In this document: positions 54,716 through 64,000 of the stretch, one piece after another
Numbering within the stretch: position 1 is the stretch's first letter
Layout of the letters: every line of letters starts with the position of its first letter
Origin: Chaetoderma sp. LZ-2023a
Taxonomy: Eukaryota > Mollusca > Caudofoveata > Chaetodermatida > Chaetodermatidae
DNA length: 64,000 bases
NCBI GenBank assembly: GCA_034401795.1
Contig: CM067372.1
Location: 41,024,429 to 41,088,428 of the forward strand
Direction: 5' to 3'
Program-made: the position numbers and the translations under genes
The notes under the pieces: generated by a model
Told to the model about the DNA's origin: nothing
What the model saw: the letters and a program-made list of their open reading frames with translations, nothing else
The model's database searches: none

Positions 54716-57456
54716 ATGAGGGGGCCGAGGTCTGAACCCTTAGCCCGGAGCATAAGGCGCGAAAGCGAACACATTCTTGACCAGCGTCTCGGCAAAAGGG
54801 AGACAGAGGATAGAGGATGCCGGCCAGTACGCTGGACATTCTTCAGAGGTCTAGGAGACCTCACAGGCCAGATCATGCAAAAGATCCAGCAGGCTGTCCA
54901 GAACGCGTTCTACCTCCGCTACACCCATACCTATCGCATCCGTCACATCGAAGACGGTAGGGTGATGCTCTTCCACAGGAATGCTCCAGGGAGCCTGTGG
55001 CTGAACACGATAGGAGCAGCTCAGGACTGGGTGGCAGCAAGAGAGCAAGCCCGCCTCGAGACAGACAATATTGACCCAACACCAAGTCGCCTTTCGTTTG
55101 ATCAATCAACGTTGAGGTCAGGGCTGTCATCGACCGCCAATCTCTGCTTGGGACAGGCCCCCTCCCAGACTGGCTACGACAGAAGAAGAGTATGACTGCC
55201 CTCGACACCTACAGGGACATGTGTCTCTGGAGATGTCTATCAGTTGACCGAGGAGCGAGAGCTGATAGAAGTACAGCTCCTGCAAGAGAGCTTGCCACAC
55301 AGTTCTACGGCAAGACAGTGACAGTACCTGATGTGCGCAAGACCTCGCTGGATCAGCTTGACAAGGTAGAGTTCTTCGCCAAGATCGGGATTCGCGTGTA
55401 TGAACCAACCAAAGAGGGCACCTGGCACTCGATCAGGCAAGCGGCTCACGACCGTGACACCATGACCATCGGAGTGTGGAACCACCACGCCTTCTACATC
55501 AAGAACATCTCCAAGCTGGCATATACACTAGTTTGCAGTCACTGTCAGCAGAGGGTTACAGGCATGCAGTTTTCAATGCCACGCTACTCACTGTACAGGC
55601 AGCAAAACAACAATCGTGTGTCCTAGCGAGAAGGTTGAGGCGCCACAGTCTGCGTATGAGAAAGCCTTCTATCCGCCCAAACCATCCAGTTCAGCGGCTA
55701 CTCGTTGGATCGAGTATGAGTCGAGAAACAGGTGTACGCATACACCATGTAGAGTGTGAGCATGGTGGCGAGCGTTGGATTGAGGGCACTCCCGTAGATG
55801 GTTATGATCCGACCACCAACACTGTTTACCAGTTCCACGGGTGTCCACAACACCAGCGAGGTGAGGATGCCGAACAAAGATACCGCAAGACAGTCCCGAG
55901 ACAGAAGCTGAGAGCCTCTGGATGCACGCTTGTGGTACAGTGGGAGAGCTGTATAAAACACTGCCCAAGCATCCCTAAACGAATTCGGACTGTCCCATAC
56001 ACACACTTCATAGTTTACGACTTCGAAGCACTCCTAGATGGTATCAAGACTCATCCTACGGAGACTCTCACGATCGAGAGTACTCACATACCTATCTCTG
56101 TGTCAGTTGGCTGCTCCTTAGAGGGCGCCATGAGTGAGCCCACTCACCTCTGCAATCCTGACCCCAAAGAACTGACCAGCGAGTTCATGCTGGTGATCCA
56201 ACGGCGAGCATATCTAATCCGGACAAGGGTTAGGGCACAGTACATACCGACAGACCTGGACAAGCTCCCAAAGCAACAGCAGTGACTGATCAACGAGTGG
56301 TGTGACCAAGTGCCTGTACTGGGGTTCAACTCTGGGCGGTATGACCTAAACCTCATCAAGAAGTACTTTGTCGATGAGCTGACTGGCAGTACAGGTACAG
56401 TGAGTCGCCAAGAAGGCTAGTCAGACCATGTTCCTCATAACACCTGAGCTACAGTTTCTCGATGTGCTGAACTACCTCGGCCCAGGAGTCTCGTACGAGG
56501 TACGGGTCAAAGCTTACGGGTATACACAGCAGAAGAGCTGGCTCCCGTATGAATGGTTTGACACACATGAGAAGCTCAACTATCTAGGGCTTCCTGACTA
56601 CTCAGCATGGGTATCTACGCTCAAGGGTGGCTACCTCTTGACGCGAACAGAGTGGGAACAGTGTAACCAGACATTCAGCGAGCATGGAATGTGGACATTC
56701 GCCGACTGGCTGCGATACTACACCAACTTGGATGCCAGTCCATTCATCGAAGCCCTAGAGCGGATGCGGGAGTTCTACACAGAATGAGAAATAGACATCC
56801 TCAAAGACACGGTACGGTCTCTCCCAGGTGTCTCACTGCAGTACCTCCTACGTGGAACCGCTCAGCACATGTTGGATGTTAGCCTCTATTCACCGGACAA
56901 GGAAGCCTACGAGATGCTGACGGGTGCTGTTGTTGGCGGTCCCAGCATCGTGTTCACCAGATACCACGAGGCCGGTGTGACTCGAATCCGCCAGAGTGAG
57001 CGTGTCTGCCAACGTCTACTTGGCCACGACGCAAATGCTCTGTACATGTCAACGATGGCCAAAGAGATGCCATGTGGTAAGGAGACAGTGCGCCATTGGT
57101 CCGGTGCCAGTGGGGTAGCTAGCTTTAAGGCGGCTCTCCTAGCAGACAGATGGTTTGGGTTTGCTGAGGTGGATAGAGAGGTCCCCAAGGCTCTGTGGGC
57201 AAAGTTCGAGGAAATGCCTCCTCTCTTCTATAACCGCGAGATCCCGGTAGAGGCAATCTCGTCTGAGATGCTGGCATATCTAGGGCGAACAGGGAGGAAG
57301 CGGCCCACCACCAAGAAGCTGGTCGGTGCCCTCTCTGGCAAGAAGCGGCTGCTGTACACCCCGACCCTCAAGTGGTATATACAGTGTTGCCCACAACATC
57401 TGATTTTTGGGGGTCCCAAGGACCCCACACTCTCAGATTTGGGGGACCCACTGTAA
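54716..57456 (+). pseudogene. Protein-primed family B DNA polymerase, Polinton/Maverick-like, truncated and frameshifted
   Basis: In autonomous relatives this enzyme copies the element from a protein primer. The reading frame changes near 55110-55195, 55620-55690 and 56400-56430, with a further stop at 56283-56285 and one at 56785-56787. Recognisable parts in order: N-terminal region with HAFYIKNISKLAY (about 55485); VDGYDPTTNTVYQFHGC (about 55790-55845); exonuclease motif YDFEA (about 56017); GFNSGRYDLN (about 56325); FLDVLNYL (about 56455); polymerase motif A block GHDANALYM (57022-57048); and GKKRLLYTP (about 57338-57365). The gene ends there. The later palm motif with the second catalytic aspartate pair and the thumb are absent, so it is inactive. 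No capsid, integrase or packaging ATPase gene was seen nearby. Confidence 0.8.
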
Positions 57457-57520
57457 AATCTGGGGGTCCCATGGGGTCCTCATCTGAAATATGGGGGTCC
57501 TATGTTTTTTTCTTAAAATA
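57380..57520. repeat. GGGGGTCCC-rich junction repeat
   Basis: The polymerase remnant breaks off into four phrases like 'tttgggggtccca' or 'tgggggacccac' between 57405 and 57500. This marks the truncation point. Confidence 0.6.
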
Positions 57521-57638
57521 AACACAACACATTGATCTAATTATAAAGCACTTTATTAAACATGTTGAAAGCACTAGGTATGACATTGTGTAAATAATGT
57601 TAATGTGTATATAGAGAATATTAACCATGCATAGTTTA

Positions 57639-57829
57639 TTAACCTTTAGCACTTAACACTTTTGGCCACTATTGTAGATCACCAAAATACCTATTTTTGA
57701 AAGTTTAACACTGGAATGACTGGCTCTAAACAGTGCCAGTCATTCCAGTGGTAAATTTCAAAAATATGTATTCTGTGATCTACAATCGTGGCTAAAATTG
57801 ATATATTGAAATGGCCATTGTATATTTAA
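57639..57829. mobile_element. R1-related TTAA palindrome, diverged subfamily
   Basis: TTAACCTTTAGCACTTAAC at the left, centre 'aacactggaatgactggctc' / 'gccagtcattccagtggt', and outer arms with 'gtagatcaccaaaatac' / 'gtgatctaca' in place of the usual 'ggccaagagaag'. It ends near TTAA at 57826-57829. Confidence 0.75.
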
Positions 57830-59934
57830 CTAATGACGTTTGAACTGCATATCAATAAACAATAACTTAAAGCACTGTACTTGTTTGTTGTCTGATAAAC
57901 CAACCAAACTACATTGACAACCTTGTATGATTAACATTTCCAAAGACCACTATATTAGTAATTAGCTAAGACCACTGCATTAGTTTTTCTATAAAACCCT
58001 AACTGGACTTTGGACGAATTGAAAAATTACGAGTACCTGTGGCGAGTTTGCTCAAGGACGACCTAACCTACTTCGATATAATGCGCGCATATTTTTTTAT
58101 AATGTAACTGGAATGACTAAATATAGTGGAATACACAGGCTAAGATCAGGCAAAACAATAATTTATCAAAAATAATCTGTATAAATCAGATTAAAATGCG
58201 TAATTAGTGAAAATATATCAGCCAACAACCTGATATGTCTAATTCATAGGGAGTAACTATGTAACGCGATTGCTGATTGGTTTAAGCATAGATAACGCAT
58301 TAGCGTGTATCCAATAAGGACGCTTGTATCAGGGAGCTTTGAGCTATATGCTGTTTGGAAAAATGACGATACCGTTGAACATCGTTGCTGGGATGAGCTT
58401 TTGAGTTGAGAAATTGGGAACACCTAACGATCGAGTATTGTTAACCATTATAAACACTAATCCATCAGTCAATCAATCAGCCTCTATTGCTAAATAAAAG
58501 ACGGCGTATAGCGCTTATTGATACCGTTATTCAAACAGGAATACACAGACACCGCCACTAATCCGTCAAATGACCCTTCAAATGCAAAAGATATCACAAT
58601 ATCTTCCATATATTCCTTCATCCATTTAGATACTTTGATAAGTAAATGGAAAAAAATATTTTGGCTGTAGTCATTGCTGCTTTAGGCAAGTAGGCATGCG
58701 TAAATTAATTTCAAAATATTCAGCATACTAGTTATAACAACTTTGTGATCTGTCCAATGTTCTGAGATGTGAAACGATTAAGACGCCCAGACACATTTGT
58801 ATACGCTTGATCAGTTGTATTGGATTTCTCAAGCATGAGTTCCTCTAGGAGATTCCGCTGTTATCCAATAAAATACTGACGCGTCACACTGACGTTTAGC
58901 ACAACAGACAGAAACATGGCGGGTATTTTTTGCAATTTGTAGGCCAAACAAGGCGACTACCAACATCGGGCTTATAAACTCATTATTTATCAAAATTAGA
59001 TCAAATGGAATACTAAGGATGATTTGGGGATTGTGTTTACAATTAAATGTGGTGGTTGAATCTGATTTATGGGCATTAACAACTTTGAGTTGTCCAAGAA
59101 AACATAACAAATCATAGTCTTAAACAACACAGTAAGTTCGTTTTTATTGAACACACAATGCATATTGTATAAATAGGTATATTTCTTAAAGTAAAAACAT
59201 GCACAAATAAATATACACACACGATAATATAATCGATAATTAAGCACACACAAAGTTACCAGTTTCTGCTACACCTTTTCACTGCGTCCCTCGTGGGTCC
59301 TCGGGGACGCAGAGGGTTAATTTTTATGCGTCCCTCTGCCATTTTTCTGTGTATATACGCGCAAAAGGACGCATAAGGGTAACTCTGGGTATATAACCCA
59401 TGGCCTGGAGATAACGGAAACAGACATGGTCCTTGAATAGAACCCTCACGAATTTATGGCACTCGTCACATGATGGCGGGGCTGGCTTGGCCTATAAATA
59501 AGCACAAACCTACAATAAGCAAGCGGAACGAAACAGGAATGGAAGGCAGACAATTGATTTGCAAATAATTTGATCATAAATTAAATGTTAACCCTCCAGC
59601 ACCCCACCCCGCAACATTACAGCAAAGATCGCATTGATTATGACGACAAGAACGAAGCTGGCAATAATACCCCCATAAACTGATCCTCAAGGATGTATAA
59701 TGGAACCAGGAATCATATCGCATAGCATTCGGGGTATATTTACCAATCAATATAAATTATACTCCTAACGAAGGTCAAAACGATATGTGAAGAAACAACA
59801 AAATGTAAACAAACTGCTGTAGCACACGGTAAAACCGCAGACCACACATCTAAATCAAGAATTTTGAAACCACCGATCATTGCTGTTTTTCTGGTACCAA
59901 TAAAGTACGCAGCACCCAGAATCAGATGCGCGAA
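57830..59934. other. Intergenic, no gene recognised
   Basis: An R2 half-hairpin lies at about 58662-58735 (attgctgctttaggca ... ttcaaaatattcagca). A local repeat of 'tgcgtccctc' / 'gaggg(a)cgca' lies at about 59283-59375. No conserved coding exon was identified on either strand. Confidence 0.45.
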
Positions 59935-60407
59935 TTAAAGGGATATTCCACTGGGGGATTTTATGCATCTGACGTAAAGTACTAATTTTCCGCATTAATT
60001 TGAGACCACGAGCACAATTTTATGCCAACAAATAAAAAAGATATCCTCAATTTAAATTGCTAAAGTAACCAGTAGATAGAGGCGCCATTTTGGACAAGCA
60101 GCTGACGTCACCGACACGCCTACTCTGTTTGCCCGATCGAGGATAGCCGTAACCAGGGGAGGTAAATCTTGCATCTCGTGGATAATTAGCGTACTGGCTA
60201 AACAACTGACACTTTGCCACAGTATTTGGAGGAAATTAAAGTGCAATTAGCGTCCCAATGATCGTGCCAGTCATTGTAGTGCTAAATTGTCAAAAATTGT
60301 TTTCTTATGGGAAATTTCTATTTTCTAAAAACATTGAAGGGTTATGCCAGGAGGGTGTTTGCAATCAACCAGCTACAACAAATTCTTGAAAAATATGTTA
60401 ATTGAAT

Positions 60408-60668
60408 AAATGTTGAATGTAATTTCTCTGAAAGCTGTTGCTATTGCAACTTCTGCTTCCAGTCAAATTCCAGTTTCAAAATATTCAACAGGCAGTAAAT
60501 ATGGGTCAACATTAAAAAATTTGGGATAAATTAGTTAACTCTTTCAAGGACAGAAAAGCAGAAAGCTTAAAATTTACCCTGCATAGGCCTATTGTGTGAA
60601 ACTAATTAGTTTGGAAGCCACTGCAACATAATGCCAGGAAAATCTAATTCAGAATATTCAACACTCTG
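60408..60668. repeat. Two R2 hairpins
   Basis: 60408-60495: 'gttgaatgtaatttctctg' with 'agtttcaaaatattcaaca', stem 'gctgttgctattgcaac'. 60590-60668: 'gtgaaactaattag' with 'aattcagaatattcaaca', both diverged. Confidence 0.65.
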
Positions 60669-61211
60669 CATAGTTATTTTAAAATTGGGAGTAAACGTTG
60701 TAAATGATTAATAATGCTGGATTTCAATAGTGTGAAAGAACTAAACTAATAATTATGTCTAGCGTGCACTTGTTATTATTTACTAGCTGTCACCTCCTAT
60801 CGTCTACAAAGTAAGCCGCTAAACGGTTGCCTATAATTTACTGACCGGACAATCAGCGACATCGTTTCATTTTGGTTTGCAAATCCCATTTTACAATTGA
60901 TGCAAGCAAATACGACGTTAATTGTCGAGTTTGATTCTGTTATATTAAAATTAAGTACCGCGCCTTTTGTTTTGAAATGCATGACACATTATTTTAAAAT
61001 TATACAGACTATATGTTCTAAACTTGTGTCTTCCAAATTTAAATGTGGAAGATATCCATCCAGTGCCGATGTTATGACGCCATCTTTCAGTTAGCCCCTT
61101 TTCATGCGGATGCTTCTGTGGATCGGTATCTGAAAATGTGAATTTCCGTACCCTTTCCATGATCGTTTCTATTACTGCAAGCCCATGGTTGAAATGCGGA
61201 CATGATGCGAT

Positions 61212-61434
61212 TTAACCATTTCACGTCAGCACTGGCCTCTACAATAGTCAAGTTGAGGACGCAGGTCAAAAGAAGGCTATTTTGAGAATTTACAACTAAA
61301 ACGACTGCCTCAGTAACAGAACAAGCCATTCCGGTGGTCAATTTTCAAAAATAGTCTTTGCTTGGCCTGCAAATGGCCATTCAATAAGGAAATATTCTGA
61401 TTTTCCTGACAGAATTTGGTCATTAAAGGGTTAA
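61212..61434. mobile_element. R1 palindromic TTAA element
   Basis: TTAACCATTTCACGTCAG at 61212 and GGTCATTAAAGGGTTAA ending 61434, with the central palindrome at about 61290-61350. Confidence 0.85.
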
Positions 61435-61715
61435 TTAATATATGGCCTTCATAACGCGAAGTAAACAGGTAAATCTAAAAGCGCTGGCGATATTTTGCTG
61501 GTGTGTCGTTGACGTCATAATCTCGCGGTTTCTCGATCTCGTTGCGAGAAAATGGATGCGCCCAGTAGTCACGTTTTCGAGCGTTTTGGGCATATTCATT
61601 TTATTATTTCTCGGCAATGGAACAGTGTATTTTATATTTTTTTGCAGCAACTATTTCGGATTATAGTATATTTTTAGTTGACTTATTCCAGATTTTCACT
61701 GGAATTTCCCTTTAA

Positions 61716-62200
61716 TGAAACATTTTCTTCACATAAAAATCTGAGCCAACACGGGTGTGATGTCACCCGCTCAGATCTCACGGAGAACGACGTCAGCCGA
61801 TTTTTGTGTTAATACACCGTAAAGCCAACACCGTATTTCATATCTGCTGATATTTCGTTGTTAACACACGTCCCAGATTCGGGGTCAGAAATTGGAACAT
61901 GCGACATGGATGAAATTTTGAAGACCTAAGTCTTTTAACTATGGAATAACATGGAATTATACAACCTGGTTATCATCGGTTCCATCCATGGTAATCCAAT
62001 ATAATCCTTAGAGAGCGCACAAAACTATCACAATACACAGAAAAAGACTTAGAAACTTAAGACTCCAACTGCACAAAAAAGCATGTAGCTCTTGTTGCTT
62101 GGCAAACAAGAATGAGCTTCATGGCAAATGGGTACTCGGCAGTTGGGAGCCGAATACCCGGTTCCAGGAGTCGGAAAAGCTTACTAAGTCTATAGTCCTA
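61716..62200. other. Intergenic, no gene recognised
   Basis: No conserved coding sequence; CG-containing, with 'atgacgtcagccga'-like site near 61790. Confidence 0.4.
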
Positions 62201-62673
62201 GGGCCAGCTATCCAGGATAGCATATATCAGAAGTAATAGAATGGTGAGTATTGATCGAAGGAGAATGGTAGGACATACCCACCTGCCCCGGTTGCATGTG
62301 CATAAGCTTTGTCTATATGATAGTAGGATGGCTGTTGAAATGATCGAGGTTGGTAGGACACACCCTGGCCAATGTAAATTTTGTGGTAAAGGGGTGGCTA
62401 GTATGTGGATTAAAGAGGTGCAGTGATTGTATCTTCGTCTTGCTGACAATCTAGTTGGGTCTGGCTTCTAAGTACGGCTGGGAGGTCAACTGTGTACACA
62501 TAGTGAGACCAGAACTTGTCGAGTCTGTTCTTGAAACAATTTAGTGAGGGTGCTGTCACAACATTTTCGCTTAGAGAATTCCAGTTATTGACAACCCTGT
62601 TACTAAACATGTATGCACAAAAACCTAGCCACCAATTTTCGTAGGGAAAATAAGCATGAAATGGCCACCTCAA
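62200..62673 (-). pseudogene. LINE 3' end (first of three)
   Basis: On the minus strand 62673 onwards reads MFSNRVVNNWNSLSENVV, then NCFKNRLDKFW. This is the conserved C-terminal signature of many non-LTR retrotransposon polyproteins. The reading frame then runs into a presumed 3' untranslated tail towards 62200. The upstream reverse transcriptase of this copy is not in place. Confidence 0.75.
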
Positions 62674-62939
62674 TTAACAGGTTAGATACGGACTGGCTTA
62701 ATCTGTGGCCATATTTATGGTCCTGAATGATTTTTGGTAAGGAATGGTGTTATTCTTTTGGAACGTCCGATATAGAATCTTATAAATCCGGGAAACAACA
62801 TCATTGTTCACTGTACAATTTGAGTATGATTAAAAGTAATCTCTACTTTTCAAACATTTATGAAACATGAAATTCTACTGACTGTAAGGCCTTTACCAAG
62901 CCTCTAACGTCAGGTCTACTTCTGTGTCATAAACAGTGG

Positions 62940-63717
62940 TGAAGTCTGCTACAGATTCAAAATTGAAACACAGTGGATGGTCTTTCCATAGTTTATCAAG
63001 TCTGTTTTTGAATGTATTGATGGATGGTTCAGTGACAATGTTTTCATCTAGACTATTCCAATGGTCTGTGCACCGTAGCGGAAAAGAAAATTTATGAAGT
63101 CACTATACTATGGTTATTTGGATCCATTGTGTATTTGTGCGGGATTGTCCTGCAGGTAGAAATACGCATACTTTTACACTTGTCAGGATGGAACAGGAAT
63201 ATATCGGATCCAGTGGTAATTGTGTCCGGGAGGTCTTTAATATATATCAAAAAGAGCAGAGGGCCAAGGACTGATCCCTGTGGTACACCACTGGTTACAT
63301 CAGATCGTTTAGAGTGGGTTCCATTGATAACCACATATTATTTTCTACCTGTGAGAAATGATTTTATCCAATTTAGTGGTCTTCCTAGTATGCCATATGC
63401 AGGTAATTTTGCAAGCAGATGTTTGTGGGGAACTTTATCGAACGCCTTATGAAGTCAAAATATACAACATCGACCATGCCTTTATTATCGAGTGTCTCCA
63501 TCCATTTTTCTAGAACAACTAATAGTTGAAGGGTGGTGGACCGACCACTTACGAAGCCAAATTGTTTCTCTGACAGCATATTGTTATTGGTAAGATGCTT
63601 CATTATTGCGTCCTTGATGAACGATTCCATGACTGCAAACAACGGAAGTAAGACTAATTGGACGGTAATTATCAGGCTTCTTTTTATCCCCTTTTGTAAA
63701 TGGCTGTGATCAATCAA
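62940..63717 (-). pseudogene. Non-LTR retrotransposon (LINE) reverse transcriptase, internally deleted
   Basis: From 63717 the frame has LSEKQFGFVSGRSTTLQL and VYFDF. It shifts frame by one base at about 63453, where AFDKVPHKHLL continues. Then come GRPLNWIKSFLTGRK and SGVPQGSVLGPLLFLIYI (about 63270). After GSDIFLF the sequence jumps directly to HPDKCKSMRI. The stretch that normally contains the catalytic F/YxDD box is missing. Another junction leads to HWNSLDENIV and FKNRLDKLW (about 62960-63060), the C-terminal signature. The enzyme of intact relatives copies RNA at a nicked target. This copy is dead. Confidence 0.88.
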
Positions 63718-63799
63718 TCAATCACATTCTATTTCTGTAAGTAGGCTGCTACTAGCCTGTTACGACAGATTTTAAAAACAATTAAATTTCCTTATATGT

Positions 63800-64000
63800 C
63801 AACATGATAGTAATCTGTGTTTATGTCGGCAGCATAATAGTCGTAATATACTGGTTGGGTAGCCCACAGTTTATCAAGTCTCCTCTCAAATGATGCTATT
63901 GTTGGTGCTTCTATTACATGGGATGAGAGGTTATTCCATATGTTCACCACTCTATACTTAAAGGAGTATTTTAGGATGTCTAAGCGGGGCCGAGGTTTAT
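63800..64000 (-). pseudogene. LINE 3' end (third), continuing past the window
   Basis: The minus strand reads YSFKYRVVNIWNNLSS and FERRLDKLWATQP at about 63840-63965. It is a related but clearly different family member lying just upstream of the deleted copy, in the same direction. Confidence 0.75.

Larger units (their letters stand above)
59935..61715. mobile_element. TTAA-bounded element V
   Basis: TTAAAGGGATATTCCACTG at 59935 and the complement of CACTGGAATTTCCCTTTAA ending 61715. Subterminal blocks at both ends have 'gcgccatttt' or 'gcgcatccattttc' and a TGACGTCA or TGACGTCAA site. The block near the right end ('ctcgcaacgagatcgag' on the minus strand) also matches element W. It hosts an R1 (61212-61434), R2 hairpins (60408-60495; 60590-60668) and an R1 fragment (60265-60345). 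No protein. Confidence 0.7.

Overview
The window is AT-rich animal nuclear DNA, most likely from a marine invertebrate and possibly a mollusc. This rests on one spliced conserved animal gene, many transposon superfamilies, and repeat ends that I associate with mollusc genomes from memory (not checked). There is no bacterial-type gene organisation.

The host gene is RNPS1, on the minus strand. Five coding exons are recognised (51882-51736, 50238-50062, 39833-39595, 32687-32552, 20421-20283). They join in frame and carry the serine/arginine-rich region, the RRM and the RS/proline-rich tail. The N-terminal exon was not found. An orphan lysine-rich terminal exon lies on the plus strand at 564-678.

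Almost everything else is mobile DNA, and the three large RNPS1 introns are built from it. Intron 20422-32551 holds a 1.1-kb hAT-type non-autonomous element with an 8-bp target duplication, and a 7.5-kb DIRS-like tyrosine-recombinase retrotransposon (24406-31922, minus). The DIRS element has inverted terminal repeats and an internal complementary region. Intron 32688-39594 holds a hAT-type element cut by three later insertions, one of them an inverted copy of itself. Intron 39834-50061 holds a 6.4-kb ZBED-type hAT transposon. Its target duplication ATAAAAAC was split by a 2.2-kb element, and its transposase gene was cut by a 949-bp hAT-like element.

Two nearly identical Tc1 copies (14770-16424 minus; 37800-39456 plus) each carry a different lesion. 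Right of RNPS1 lies a broken Polinton/Maverick-like fragment (53559-57456) with a 61-bp inverted repeat, SAP-domain modules and a truncated protein-primed family B DNA polymerase. A LINE with a deletion in its reverse transcriptase lies at the right edge.

The most abundant unit is a roughly 220-bp near-perfect palindrome bounded by TTAACCC and GGGTTAA (called R1 below), with more than 20 copies or fragments. Two further hairpin families (R3, R4) share those ends, which points to piggyBac-type TTAA elements. A separate family (R2) has AATGGACCTTTCCA ends and an inner hairpin with variable tandem repeats. A family called R5 ends in a hairpin plus CTAA. Two larger TTAA-bounded elements (14166-17413 and 59935-61715) share a module containing TGACGTCA. 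All family names R1-R5, V, W, X are labels used only here.
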